Shown here: piece by piece, positions 21,176 to 34,083 of the stretch | Layout: every line of letters begins with the position of its first letter | Numbering within the stretch: the stretch's first letter is position 1 | Assembly: GCA_013368315.1 (NCBI GenBank) | Contig: JAACJM010000045.1 | Location: 310,001 to 374,000, forward strand | Reading direction: 5' to 3' | Source: Tetrapyrgos nigripes | Taxonomy: Eukaryota > Basidiomycota > Agaricomycetes > Agaricales > Campanellaceae | Length of the DNA stretch: 64,000 bases | Made by a program: the position numbers and the translations under genes | The notes under the pieces: model-generated | What the model was told of the DNA's origin: nothing | Seen by the model: the letters and a program-made list of their open reading frames with translations, nothing else | Database searches by the model: none

Positions 21176-22469
21176 TAGAGAATGATTACATGGTAGGAGA
21201 AGCCATACGGTATAGTATGACTTGGTTGCTTGGCTGGGAGACGGAAACGTTCTGCAACAGCGTCGCTTTTCAGTGAAGCAGGAAAAGCTTGATGAAGTGA
21301 GGTTACCTACTAAGTGTGGACATGGAACGATCATGAACGGCCGCCCGCGGTGGAGCCTCTTCATCAAGCTCGTACAACATTGAGACCGTCTAGAGCCAAG
21401 TGGGCAGATCCAGAGCACATTGCGTGGATATGTGACTATGAAGAATAGAAGGGTCAGGTCATTAGGCTAGTGGATAGCAAAACTTCGAGTATATCTTCGC
21501 TGAAAACAGCCTTGGTAACATCGTCATACTTGTCGGCGACTTTATTGGTGTCTTTTTGCGGTTATGAGAGGAACTTCAGCAGGGGAGGGGACGGGCTCAG
21601 GACGGGCACGAATGGCATGTACTAGGAGCGAAAACGGGTTTCACAAATTCCATGTCTTATTCTTCGCCTTCGGTAGTGTGTCAGTTTCTAAAATGACTGG
21701 GTCGAGATCCACACCAGGGTCAATCTAGATTGGAACCGCGGGCAAAATGTCCTTCATCAACGTCACAAAGGACAGGGACCAGCTGAGCACGGATGGAGCG
21801 ATGGAGACGAGAACAAGTCTGCAGGAGGGTCCTGACAAGTTAAGGAGCCTGGAGAATCCATCCCCAAACTAGATATTTATTTCCGTTACCTCCATTTCCC
21901 CTGCCATCTAGGAATGGAACGAGGTGTCAGAACTATCGTCACGTCCAAATTTCTCTACGGCCTCAAGACGCCCCCAGACAGTCCAGAGGACAGCTATGAA
22001 TACCCTTCATGCTCTGACCTAGACCAGTACATCAACTTGCTACGGTTCTTGTTTGAATTCGAATAGGGCTGCCAAATCCTGAGCTAGTGCAGTAAATTGA
22101 CTCTTGAGAAATATCGATGATGAGGTGTATGTCGAGGCAGATGAGGAAGTTGGCAAGGTAAAACTGACGCTGCAGGCGGTGCACAGCCACCGGATATCTC
22201 CAGTGCAAGACTTACACTAGGACAGCTAAAGACCATTACTCATGGTGATGTATGATAGTACGATAAGTACAATTTCATGAGTAAAAACTAGAGGGAGAGT
22301 AGGTAGTACAAGCTGTATAATAATCATACATGCAACAAGGGTCGGCTCGTTTAGCTTTTTCTCTCGTCTTTCGTAACATAACTTACTCCTAGGCGCAGGA
22401 CGCAATATGGTTGGTTTCGTTCCTATCCCTACATACTATGAGGTCTTCCAGCGTCTTCCAGAACAACAC
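21176..22469. other. Mostly non-coding, one tiny open frame
   Basis: No recognised gene. A 50-codon plus-strand frame at 21914-22066 (MERGVRTIVTSKFLYGLKTP, ends LRFLFEFE) is the only compact open stretch; it may be chance. The rightmost part should carry the 3' untranslated region of the transporter gene. Confidence 0.35.
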
Positions 22470-24609
22470 TCAATCAATGCGGGCTTCGACTCCCTTCGTC
22501 ATACTCCCATCATCTTTCATCCCAACTTCTTCGTCTCTACCTCCATCAGAGAATGAGTTCTTGCTAGTGTCGTTTTGATGGATCATTCTGGCCATGACAA
22601 TCTTATGCGCATTCCATGCCTTGACATCAGACCCAAAGAGCTCGTCCATACGTTCGAGAGGGACTTGTTTTGTTTCCGGGAGGAGTAACTATATATGCAA
22701 AGGTCAGAAACGGAGCGAGGAAGACGGGACGAGATAAGACAGACGAGACTCACATAGACGTAGAAAACTGAACAAATCATCAAAGATGCAAAGAAGAGGT
22801 AGACACCATAACCCATGGATGTGAACATTTGAGGCGTGAAACGAGCGATGAGGAAGGCGAATAGCCAATTTGATGCAGCGATACAGGATGAAGTAAAGGT
22901 TCTAACATGCTGAGGGAAGAATTCAGCACCGACGACCCAAGGAGTACCGTTCCATGTTGGGGAATAGAAAATCGTCCAGATGTAAAAGAACGCGACTGGA
23001 TAGAGAGAATGAGAATCGTCAGCATCAGCTCTCAGCTCCCAGTGCCATTGATGGAAATGAGGTAAGAAAAATAAAAACTCACTAGCACTCCTCCCTGAGC
23101 TCGAGATCGTTGAAGTAGGGTTATTCTGAGGTTTCGCGATTGCGATGTATGCGCCGATGTAATACATCGAAATGGCTCCTCCAATGGAACCAATCATCAG
23201 GAGGGATCTCCTACCAAGCTGGTCTACTAGGTAGAGTAGCCAGATTAATGCTCCGACGAGTTTAATGATGCCATATACACCGGTGGTGAGTAGTGAGGTA
23301 TTTTGACCTGTAACACCAATGGATTTAAAGATTGTCGGGCTGAAATAAGAGAGAGAGAAAGATGTAAACCGTCAGTTCGCAATAAGAAAGAAAGAGAAAC
23401 AAGGCAGAACTCACGAGTAGTAATTAATCGCATTAATCCCAGTCGCATTCTGCCATGCAAATAAACTCATTCCCAATATCAGTCTCCACACCAACTTCCT
23501 ATTCGCCAGAACCGTCAACATAGGACCCCAGAACCCTGCTCCAGCTAAGCTTCTTTCGTGCCTGATAGTCTCCTCAGTCTCTGCGTATTCCCTCTGAACG
23601 AACGAGTGGTCCTTCTGTAGGCTCCTCAGTGAAGACAAACACGCGAGTGAAGCATCTTTACGATCCCTCGACATAAGCCAACGAGGAGACTCGACAAGGA
23701 AGGGAGAGCCGAGCATGAGGAGACCGCCAGGAATGAGTTGGACGGCGAAGGCAAGGAGCCATTGGGTATGACCTTCCGAGATGTTGTTTGATGCACCGTA
23801 ATTGATCCAAAAACCTAGCAGGCGTCGTCAGCATCTGTAAGAAAAAAACGTCGTAGTTAAGACTCACCGACAACACCACCTATCTGCCAGCACAACTCGT
23901 ACATCCCAATAAGCCGACCTCGAATAGCAGGAGGTGCGATTTCCGCGACATAGATGGGTGCCAAATTTGATGCAATGCCTATACCAAGTCCAGCAATAAC
24001 TCGTCCAGCATACATGAGGCCCAGACCGGTGCTTGAACTATATATTGGCATAGGAGGATTAAAAAGTCAAAATCGGTGGGCGGTGGGATGAAGCTCAAAG
24101 ACCAACTTTGCAACAACCTGCAAGATAGCGCCGACATTAAAAATGAAGGCACTGATGAACAGACCCCATTTGCGTCCAAGGAAGTGACCTATCGGGTATC
24201 CAACAAAGGCTCCAAAGAAACAGCTAAAAAAGATAATGTCAGATGCAAAAAGTCGAAGACAGATGTAGTACTGACCCAGCTTGATACAGGGAAACGATAT
24301 TGGCACTGATGAAGTTGAACTGTGACGTGGTTTTGTCCAAGAGGTTGAACTCGGTTTTGAAAGACGTGAGCGATAACGATGTGCCGATGAAAGCCGAGTC
24401 ATATCTGAAAATTTTTTAGAGAGGTTGGATGGCGAGAACGAACAAGTACACACCCGATCATAACCGCAGCAAAAGTTGCTACGAAAGCATTGAGATAAAT
24501 TATCTGACGGATGTGAGTAATCCAAGCCTTTAGAAGGAGTCAGGGATGGTACCCAGCTGTAGACCTCGCGAGGAGTGGGTCTGTCTTCAATTCTGCCTAA
24601 ATTCACCAT
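22470..24609 (-). CDS. MFS sugar-porter family transporter, quinate-permease-like
   Basis: Plasma-membrane proton symporter of the sugar-porter family. The start [12 protein letters not shown] is the start typical of fungal quinate permeases. Spliced exons then give [30 protein letters not shown] (loop 2-3 motif), [40 protein letters not shown] (PESPR-type loop follows as [10 protein letters not shown]), [52 protein letters not shown] and [18 protein letters not shown], ending ...GVEARID. All 12 helices appear present, about 540 residues, the normal length. Introns are 50-80 nt. It is transcribed away from the oxidoreductase at 25.6 kb across a roughly 970-bp shared upstream region, so the two may be co-regulated. 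Substrate (quinate, inositol or a hexose) is inferred. Confidence 0.88.
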
Positions 24610-25575
24610 GGTTTCTTCAAGTAGCCGGAGGTGGGAAAGAGAAGGCGAACGATGGACGACGGACCGACAACGACTCTACTGGAAATTCTTGAAGAGTATC
24701 CGAAGTTGGGATGTCAAGGGAAGAAGTGCTCGACTAACCGCGACTTTTTTGTGCCCTTCTTTTTCAAATTGGACATGATGGATGCGGAGTAACATTGTGG
24801 GCACCAGTTAGAGCGCAGGGAGCATATTTTTTCCGACTCATCGATCAGGTGATGGTTGTGCCTGTTGATCTCCGCTGATGCGACGTCGGGAAGACGCCAC
24901 TCATGCCAAGTACTGAGTACTGGACTAATGAACTGAGGAATAACTCCTTTCCTACAATGCAAGCACATCGAGAGAGTGTGGTTTCAAACGATATGGGGAC
25001 CGTTGCAAATCTGACACGCTAACGAAGGTGTTGGGGGTTTTGGCCGGAGTATGTTGGTAGTATGCAAACGTTCAGACCGTGTTCAAAGTGAGTTCCTCTG
25101 TCCCTTCGTTAGAGCTTGATCTGTTTTCTTCAAGTTTGGAGTTTGTCTGCTAATCGTCACAAACGCGCCGGGTAACGGTGAGCGGGATTGTCACTATCGG
25201 CTTGTCATCGATTAGAAACCTACCCAGCCCGTACCCAAGAAATATCGATTATCCGCGCCTGTTGTCGACGTCAGTGTCTCCAGGTGTCGCCTCAAAGTGA
25301 CCTCAGACGTTGGGAAGGAGAAAAGTCTCAGTAGAAGCTGACGTGTATTGGCATACGCGTCCGTGGTCACGATTATACACTCTACAGCTGGGACTTGATG
25401 CAGGGCCAACGATGAAGCGCCTTGGGCTGTCAGGGGCTGCCGTATATCTTCCCCAGATCATCACAAATGTACATGTGGAGAACAGGGTCCATCCGTTCAT
25501 AGCCGTTCATGCGGGGAACCTGTTAAGCGATTTCTATAAGTACTTGCAGCACAATGCGAACAAAAGGTTATTCCG
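24610..25575. promoter_or_regulatory. Divergent intergenic region between transporter and oxidoreductase
   Basis: About 970 bp separating two start codons that face away from each other. No coding signal. It should contain both promoters. I did not recognise a specific binding site. Confidence 0.45.
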
Positions 25576-27071
25576 ATGGTTGAAGAACGGGTCGCTATCA
25601 ATATCTGCGTAGTTGGTGCTAGCGGGGTGAGTGAGTTGTATTTTGGAACACCCAGATCTAGAGTATTACCCGGCTTAGGACCTAACAAACGATGCTAATC
25701 TCCTTCTGTCTCTTTCATTACATAGCTCATCGGACTCAGGCACACCCAACATTGTCTTTCTGAACCCTTGGTCAATCTCTCTTGTACCGTTGATATCACT
25801 GCACCCGGAACCGCTGCTGCAGGCAAATTGAAAGACGAACTAGTCGAGGAACTAAGCGGAGTCCCGCATTTCACTACTATAAACGAGATGTTTCAAGCTC
25901 GTACAGAAGGAAATATCCAAGTAGACGGAGCAATAATTGCTACACCGAACGCGACGCATGTAGAGCTGGGACTGAAGATGGTGAGGAATGGAATTGATGT
26001 GCTAGTTGAGAAGGTATGCCTTGCTAGTCTCTTCTGCCTTGGGGATTTGGTATCGTGCTGCACGATTTATTCTCTTTCAAGCATACCTTTCTTCTTGTTC
26101 ACTGACGCACGGTGACGCGCCTTTTTCAATTAGCCCCTATCCACGTCAGTCGATAGCGCCCGAGTTTTGGTGGAAGAAGTGGAGAGACTCGGACGTAAAA
26201 TCGCAGTAGGACATCACAGACGATTCAATCCATATACTATCCAGGCTAAGAGGATGTTTGCAGAAGGAAAGCTAGGTCAAAGTAAGCCTTTCTCCTTATC
26301 GTGCAATAAAAACTCATGCGTCGACGTCGGCGGCAATTTCATGATGACTTTCAGTCCTCGTAGTCCAAGGCGTTTGGACTTGCTTAAAACCCCTTTCCTA
26401 CTTCAACTCTCCCGCTACTTCATGGAGGAAAACTCCCGGAAACGGAGGTGTCATACTCATCAACCTCATTCACGAAGTGGATCTCCTACGATATCTCTGT
26501 GGAGATATCATCAAAGTGTACTGTCAACAAGGGAAATCGACGAGAGGATTTGAGATTGAGGAGACGGGTGCGGTAGTCCTGACTTTCAAGTCTGGTTGCG
26601 TCGGGACTTTCGTATTTTCAGACGCAGTTGCATCACCGCATAATTGGGAAGGAGCCAGTGGGTCTTCAATTCAATCTTCTAGCGTGTCTTTACATATCTT
26701 GACTTTTTTTTTTTTGCTGCGCTCGGTTCATAATTCCCAGCCGGTGAAAACCCCACCATGCCTTACACAGGCGAAACCGTCTACACATTCTTCGGGACTA
26801 AAGGAACGCTTTCCATTCCTCAGCTCAAACTACACCACTACGCTCAGTCCGTTTCTGATTCAGGATGCTGGACAGACCCAATAACTACCGATCCATATCC
26901 TCAGTTCGATCAGACTACCCTTCCTTTACGTCGCAGTTGAAGCATTTCGTGAATGTTTGTAAGAGGGAAGAGGAGCTTAATTGTAGTGGGGTAGAAGGAT
27001 TGAAGAATATGGTGGTGTTGGAGGCTATTAGGGAGAGTATGATGGGCGAGAAGCCGGTGGAAGTTGTGTAG
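25576..27071 (+). CDS. Gfo/Idh/MocA-family NAD(P)-dependent oxidoreductase
   Basis: Cytosolic dehydrogenase family acting on sugars, inositols or related polyols. Exon 1 (25576-25626) and exon 2 (25726-26013) splice to ICVVGASGLIGLRH, the Rossmann GxxGxxG. Then come AIIATPNATHVELGLKMVRN, and across an intron VEK/PLS (the EKP catalytic lysine motif), GRKIAVGHHRRFNPY, VQGVWTCLKPLSYF, GNGGVILINLIHEVDLLRYL (His of the family active site) and TFFGTKGTLSIP. The last conserved part (SFTSQLKHFVNVCKREEEL...VVLEAIRESMMGEKPVEVV) is one base out of frame with the preceding exon near 26880-26930, and no GT-AG intron there restores it. Either a real frameshift, an unusual intron or a sequence error. Otherwise full length, about 380 residues. 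Confidence 0.8.
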
Positions 27072-30029
27072 CAGTACTGGTGCTAGTGCTGACTCGGAGG
27101 CCTGAGGCCTATAGTACGGACCGTGATTCTGAGGTCCCATTGATGAAGGGGTAGTAAAGCGCCGATTTTGCTTCGGGTGCAGAATAGGTGGCGATAGTGC
27201 TATAACAGAATACAGAGTTATCTTAAAGTACTGAGGAAGCATTCGTCCAGATTCCTGTGGGAGATTGAGACGATCGGAGTGCCCCTCAGCCTGGTCTCTC
27301 GTAGACAGACAGTAATAACGATCATTAGAAATGATTAGCTTTGCTGTTAAATAGAGCATCGTAAGGGTGATTTTAGAGTGAATTTCTGAGCCGGACATAG
27401 CGGCGTTTCGTCAACGGCGATAGGTGAAAACGAGTGCCACCAGATACATAGTAGATAGACAGGCCTAATAGGGTAAACGTAGTCATGGTCATGAGTTGAG
27501 AGTACATGGCTCCCACTGAGCTGATGATCGTAATGCCTGCGTACTCGGACCGAATTTGCGTCGATGAGAATCTGAAGTACATACAACGAAGAGCTCTAAG
27601 GATCTGCGAATGATAGAAGTATCCTCGCTTAACTTCCTGAATCGGTATCAAAAGCTCCAGCCTGAGTGCTTCTGTGAAGGGAACTGAAAGCGATTAAACT
27701 CACGTCTTGTCCGACGCACGGTGAATTTGGATACAGGATTTCCCATCTGTATACAGATTAAGAAGATATTACAGGAAGGCCCCTTCACATACTAATAGAG
27801 TTCTGCAGGTTTCTGTCACTAAGTCTTCAATGGGTGCGAAGAACGGAAGGGCCGTTTGATACGCAGTAAGGGTGCCATCAAAGGTGCCACAAGGTGCCAC
27901 AGTACTCATATTCACCTTCGCAGCATCATAAGTACTCGTGCTAGTCTGATATTATTTCCTTGAGTCTGAGAGGCTAGAAGCACTCGATTAGCATAAAACT
28001 CCGCGATCAATTTGACAATGGGAGGCCTAGGGTAGAAATGCAATGGATCTACAAGGACATCTTGGTCGATACATTCTATTCATCGTGAGTTCAAGCTTGC
28101 CTCCAGCCTGTGGCCTAGTCCGTAGTTATGAAATTGTGACGAGCTGGAATCAGCGTAAGCGTCAGTTTCCGGGAAAACGGGCGCAAAACTGCGTAGAGAA
28201 GTTGTAGAGAAGTCACTTGATCATGATCAGTATCTGTGAGATACGGTGTAAGGATAGATTGGTATAAGATTTAATCTTCGGGACGTCAGTACTTACATAT
28301 GAAGAACTGCAAGTTGACTGGGATGGGAGATCACATCAAGTCGATATATTACGAATTTTACCACACTGTCACTGTTACAGAAATAAACCAAAGGCCTCGT
28401 TTAACATTGGCTGGCACGATAACTTGAACTAAACTTGGACCTAGGTCAAAGGAAAGGGCGGCGGATAAGGATAATTCCTGAGCGTTCTCTCACCTTCTCA
28501 CTGTAGTAAGGAAGGGATAAGGCCCTCCAAAACGATATCATCATATAGGTATACACGCCTCAAAAATAGATCTGCCGTTTCGGAAAATTATGCGATAATT
28601 TATTCCGCGAGTCTATGTGGGTTTCCGCATTTTGAAAGCAAACCAGCGTGGTCAAGGGTAAAGATTTCGTGAAGCTGTCGACGACGAGAAGCCGTTAAAA
28701 TCCTCGTAGTCACTGCATGAACATGAATGAAGGTACGAATTCATGCGCCCCTATGTACCCGCGTTGGTCGAAAGCCCTCGAAACACGGTTTTCATAGTAA
28801 CCTGTCCTTTCAATTCTAAAAAGCATCGTCAATGAATGAGTGGGACAGACATCTTGCTGGCATCGGCAGGTGGGCACTCTTCGATATACAAAGCTCCAAA
28901 TTGTTTGTTACGAAAGGCTGCATGCCGGCGCTTGTCGTGGAATCGAGTTGCATTACTCGGCGATCCCGAAGAGAAGCATCAGAAGGCTGGGCTGATCCAA
29001 GCCAGCTGGAGAATGGGATCCCTTCAAAGCATCATTTACGACTCTACAATCTCGACCAGAACAGGATCAGCGCCTAAGAAGGAAGCCTTCGTGTTTGGGA
29101 GGATATCGGGTGACACTTCGTAGGCGGTGGTAGTAAAACGAACGAGATTCCGATCACGGTATTGAGTTCAGAAAGGCCGAATCGACTGGTTCATAGAGGA
29201 GGGGATTGATGATCTGGAAAATTTTCATGTGGATCCCCGCCAACCTCGGCCTACATGCGTATATCCCGTGTGCATCCTCTCCAAGGTCGAAGCCAGCACT
29301 CAAGGGTTCTTTAATTCTTCAATAGATATGAATGTCATCAGACAAGGACTTGTAAACAAGGATGGTGTCATATTTGCGGAATTTGAGTATCTGCCTTGAC
29401 TTCTCTTTGCTTTCTAACGCCTTGATGAGCCACAGAGACGAACAAGAGTTAATCATCACGTGTATGCACGCATCAGCCTTTTTTGTCAACCGTCATCACC
29501 CACATCCAACCAACATCCAACCAACCCTACACTGGGAATTTTGTATTCGTATTCAGAGGCAATTAAGGTCAAGGAGTCTGATCGAAAATTTCAAAAACAT
29601 CCTGTCGGCTAGCTTTTCCCGGTTTTCTAGCGTTTTCAAGGCCTCGTTTTCTCAACCGCCATTTCCAAGAATACCTTCAACTCTCTCGCAGATAGACGTG
29701 TAAGTAGGCCCTTTCAGACGAAAATGTTCAATCGGTTACCGGTATATCTCATGTCTAATTTGGAAAGTAGGGCCCTACGGTCAATTGCCGAGGAGAATCA
29801 AGCATCAGGACAAACAAACTCATGATTGTCATGGAAGCTTCTTTTCGTAAATGGCTCGACAGAAATCATTCTGCATGCCGTCAGTCCCTTTCTGTCAGGT
29901 GTGAGATGTACATCTTGCCCTTATATATGTTCTCCACCACGTCCTTTCCTCCGCTCCCAGCTGCAGGCCACCACGTATCAGTCAGCCCTCAGCGAGGCAG
30001 TCCCACTTTAATTGTGCTCAACACCTGTC
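27072..30029. other. 3-kb stretch with no recognised gene
   Basis: Contains a minus-strand open frame of 92 codons (27373-27651) with one hydrophobic helix (TMTTFTLLGLSIYYV) and a plus-strand one at 28836-29123 (MSGTDILLASAGGHSS..., weakly like a Rossmann start). Neither has a convincing gene structure. Nothing else was recognised. The last part should hold the promoter of the carrier at 30.0 kb. Confidence 0.35.
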
Positions 30030-31953
30030 ATGGCCCACCAAAAACATGACAGCTACGGGACAAGCGATCCCTCTACCAGGTCATCCGACACTTACGATAA
30101 GCCTGAGGACAGACAAGCAGCATTGGACGCGGAAAAACAACCAAAGGAGGCAACCCCAGCTCCTCCAGAGTCCGCAGGATCATCTTCGGATTTTCCTGAA
30201 GGAGGTTTACAAGCTTGGTTGACAGTCTTGGGCGGGTGAGTTCATTAATTCTTCGAATTGTCCTCTCCATGTTCAAATTTCTACAGATGGATGATAACTT
30301 TCGTGACCGCTGGCTGTATGCAGTCCTTCGGGGTTTACCAGAATTATTACACCCTTGTCTCTCTCACCGACCACCCGCCTTCGGATATATCGTGGATTGG
30401 CTCGCTTCAGGGGGGTTTAATGTTCGGCCTCCCAATAATAAGTGGGCAGCTCTTCGACAAAGGGTATTTCAGGCATTTGATAGGATACGGGAGTCTCCTG
30501 CAGGTGTTTTCGTGCGTAGATATTTCTTTGCCGATATCTGACACTGACAACACTGCTCTATACTGTAGATCATTTATGCTTTCCCTTGTCCAACCACATC
30601 ACTATTACCAAAATTTCCTCGCTCAAGGTGTAGGGTCGGGCATTGCATTCGGGATGATGTTCATGCCAGCCCTGAGTATCCCATCGCATTATTTTAGAAA
30701 AAGGAGAGCTTTGGCCATGGGAATAGTGCTGAGTGGTCAGTTTCTCAAGTCCTTTTTACGTACCCGACATGACTTGGTGGCGTCGAGTAGTTTCCCGGTG
30801 GCTTTTTTCATTGTCCTTCCTGCTTTGCGTCTTCAGATGTGATTGACGACTTTTCTTTCCAGGCGGCTCCGTTGGTTCAACTATCTATCCCATTTTATTG
30901 AACAAACTATTCAATGATCCCTCTGTCGGCTTTGCGTGGGGCGTCCGCGCTCAATCATTCATTGAGCTGGGCTTCCTCGCTTTCGCAAACCTGGTAATGA
31001 GGACGAGATTACCTCCAAGAGCGAAGAAGAATATAGACATGCTCGGCATAGTGACTGATTGGGGATACGTTTTGACTGGTCTCGGGTCAGTCATAAATTT
31101 CTTTTTTCCTCGTGGTCTTCAAATTAATTTGTACCGCGCTTGTCTAGCTCTTTCTTGATCTTCTGGGGTCTCTTCGTCCCGTACTTCTATCTTCAGTTAT
31201 TCGCTGCTAAGCATAACATGCCTGCTAATATCGTCACCTATGGGGTATGTACTATGTGGTTTTATGACACTCTGTCGATCACCTCCTTAGCGCCTTACTC
31301 ACATTTGCTTAACGCCACTTAGATCACCGTCCTTAACGCACTAGGCATACTAGGCAGGATGCTACCCAATTTTTTTGCGGACATATTCGGTTCTTTCAAT
31401 GGTATGTTATACCTGTGCCGTTTCTTTGACATATAACATGTTCCTGAATCAAACGTATAGCAACTATCGCTATGTCCGCGATTTGTGGCGGGCTGGTGTT
31501 CGCGTTGTTGGGTGCTACGAAGCCTGAGGGATACGTGCCGTTCGCAGTGCTATATGGGTTCACGTCTGGCGGGTGTGAGTGCTCCTTGTTTGGAGCATCG
31601 GTAGTTCGACGCTATCTGATACTGATTTGTTAATCCAGTCTCTTCTCTCATTGGCCCCGTAGCAGCTTCGTACTCCAGGGACGTTAACGAAGTTGGGTGA
31701 GTATTTTCAGAACCTCAGCAAGCTGCGCTGCTTCTTTAACCGTGAATACAGAACTCGTATGGGTCTCGTAACCTTTGTCTCAAGCTTCGCTCTTCTTACC
31801 GGGAGCCCTATATCCGGCGCACTGTTAGCTGCACCCGAGTATTTGTGGTGGAGACCAGTGGTCTTCAGTGGTGTCACCATGCTCTCTGGATCAGTTCTGC
31901 TGTTGATTGCGAGGATGCGAATGGCGGAGAAGAGAGGAACCTGGAGAGTATAG
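30030..31953 (+). CDS. MFS monocarboxylate-transporter-like protein
   Basis: Membrane carrier of the fungal Mch/SLC16-like group. After an acidic cytoplasmic N-terminus (about 65 residues) the family opening PEGGLQAWLTVLGGWMITFV is formed across a 51-nt intron. Next are MQSFGVYQNYY, ISWIGSLQGGLMFG (TM2), SGQLFDKGYFR, GVGSGIAFGMMFMPALS and HYFRKRRALAMGIVLSGGSVG (spliced). Then WGVRAQSFIELGFLAF, FWGLFVPYFYLQLFAA, ITVLNALGILGRMLPNFFADI, LVFALLGATKPEGYVPF and TRMGLVTFVSSFALLTGSPISG, ending MRMAEKRGTWRV. About ten short exons all join in frame, near 460 residues, normal for the family. The ATG at 30030 is preferred because it gives the usual long hydrophilic N-terminus. Substrate unknown; related carriers move small acids or siderophore-like compounds. 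Confidence 0.85.
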
Positions 31954-32325
31954 GAATTCCGCTTTCCATATGGCTAAGGCTTCTGCAGAAGTGAAGCGGA
32001 CGGGCTAAAAATCTGTACCAATAGGCCCGGAAGGGGTGAGTAGTTGCCGTAGGTGTTTACGACATTCTTCGTCACACCTGGGAGTCAGATTCTGTACCTG
32101 CTTCGATGGGGGTGTTCAGAATGGCTTTGGGGCCATGATGGTGCCTTCACGACCTAGACCGTTGCTCGAAGCCAAGTCTTCTGACAATCCAGTTTCTGTG
32201 ATACCTGTCAAGCTCTTTTTGCTATCGGATTGTTTTAATAATGTTCCTCATGTACCTGTAACCATGTATATAAAGTGTAGTATATAAAACAGTCGATTGC
32301 AGAATCAATCGTTCTATCATCGCAC
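31954..32325. other. Intergenic stretch
   Basis: Holds the 3' region of the carrier gene. TATATAAAGTGTAGTATATAAAA at about 32268-32290 is a TATA-like stretch 40-60 bp before the F-box remnant and might have been its promoter. Confidence 0.35.
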
Positions 32326-32329
32326 AGCC

Positions 32330-33672
32330 ACATGCACCCTGCAACTTTACCCTGCTCCTTCCCCTCATCACCGTTGCTAGAAATCCATTCTGTCCTGGAT
32401 GTCATCGTGCAATATGCTACGCTAGCTGATCAAATCTCCTCTGTCAAGTCTGCGAAGGACTCCACAAACTATCTACCTTTCCCCTTTATCGCAGGATCGA
32501 GTTGACAAGTTCCTCGGCGGTGGTAAAATGTTATCGTATACCATCTTCAAAAGGGCTCATGGGCATTGCTAGTGCTTGATCTTGTCATGGATCCATTGTC
32601 AGTACCTCGTTATGACCGCTTTATTTCTGAACCCTAACTGATTGAAATCACAACTTTTTAGATCAGACGGAAGCTCCCTCTTTGTCCTACAGAGCAATCA
32701 TCTTCAGGCGTACTAGTCTATTCTCAAGAGCATTTCAAAACTTGACGCATCTGCGAATTGACTATCGGCATCATCCCTCTCAACGAACAATTTGCACATT
32801 TCTTAAATCGACATTCTTGTCTCACCAGCCTCCAACTATCTCCTCTCCACTTGGCCTCTGATGACCAGGCTGTCCTAAAAACATTGCCACCGATATCTCT
32901 CCCTCGACTACACACTCTGAGATTGTCAGCGCGGTGTATGTGCCGTTCATTGCAAAAAAAATAACTTCCTAACATTGTCGGTAGTGAACTGGGATGCATA
33001 TATCACCCTCAGGCTCATCGAGGACGCACGGCCGAACTCGTATGCATATGGTGAGGTGACGGAGACTCTCAAACTTGGTCTGCAGAGACGTTTAAATTTC
33101 TGGCCTGTACGCGTACACGGAGGGTTGGAACCTTGACCTTTTAGATGAGCTTTCAAAGTCATTTTTGAATCTCGAAACCATCATCTTCAGATGTGTTCGT
33201 CTGCCTTCTGATGATAAGACTCCTGAGTAGGTGCGTGCCCAGACGTTCTCATGATATCCGGATACGTCTCTAAAATCGCCTCTGTATTTCCAGGCAACGT
33301 TAGACTCAGTCGCATTGATTCTTTCGCGCTTCCCAAATTTGTCTCAATTTCGATATACCGTCATGACGGGCGGGACCTTTCCTTCATACAACTCATGATC
33401 TGGATACAACTCTAGAGACTGTAATTGCATGGGATCAAATTTGCGCTACTCTTATGGCCTGTTCTGGACCTGGTCAGGTTTCCCTTTCTTATCTGCTCAC
33501 CTTACTAATGGTTTCGTTGGATCATATGTAGGCAGTGTCCCGCTGGAAACGAATCATAAACGATGTCTGGGTGCATACAGACGGGGCTGAGGCTGGTGTT
33601 ATCGGGTGGATGGTGCACAATCTTCAGAATAAGGAATATCCTAGTTGGGAGAATATTCTGGACGTGCTCTAA
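32330..33672 (+). pseudogene. F-box/LRR-type protein pseudogene
   Basis: Pieces of an F-box-like protein occur in order but in different frames. HSVLDVIVQYATLADQIS (F-box-like helix) and, one frame away, GLHKLSTFPLYRRIELTSSS start it. Then come FSRAFQNLTHLRIDYRHH, TSLQLSPLHLASDDQA, LPRLHTLRLSAR, VNWDAYITLRLIEDARPN, VALILSRFPNLSQFRYTVM and AVSRWKRIINDVWVHTDGAE, ending ...WENILDVL with a stop at 33670-33672. Leu-rich spacing of about 25 residues is visible. At least three frame changes and two stops mean it cannot make the protein. F-box proteins serve as substrate receptors of SCF ubiquitin ligases. An intact, unrelated-looking F-box gene lies at 35.65-37.1 kb. Confidence 0.65.
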
Positions 33673-34019
33673 CTTAACGGGTCATGTCCATTTCGAACAT
33701 GTAGGACAGTCTTCCATCCAATAGCGAGCCCTCTCATCCTTTGCCGGAAAGTAGCTCATGAACCAGCGCAGAGGAGAAAGACTCAAGCGGTTCGGATTTT
33801 TTTTTTCTTGTTTACTATACTCGAAGCTCATCGCTGGTCACCTTCGCCGGAGCTACATACAGCACAGGACGCCGACTAAACGTTCAATATACTACGACTT
33901 CTGAGTATCATTATCAACTACCGCAAATGCGGCAACTCTTTATCGGCACATGTTCCGGTGGTTGATCCCTGGACGACGATGTACCTATTAGTATTACATA
34001 CAGTAGCTACATCGGGTTG

Positions 34020-34083
34020 CCTCCCGGACCCCTGGCGTATCAGTTCTTGGTCTTAGCCCTGGCAGTACACTCTTCCTCCTCCG
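34020..34083 (-). repeat. Dispersed repeat R1, copy 1
   Basis: Read on the minus strand: GGAGGAGGAAGAGTGTACTG...GGGCTAAGACCAAGAACTGATACGCC then AGGGGTCCGGGAGG. It matches the copy at 42088-42166 closely. Confidence 0.6.

Noticed and set aside
27373..27746. Two-exon minus-strand small membrane protein
   Set aside because: The joining intron would be only 32 nt, shorter than all others in the window.
28836..29123. Possible NAD(P)-binding reductase start (ILLASAGGHSS)
   Set aside because: Only the first ten residues look like a Rossmann start; the rest matches nothing and hits stops.
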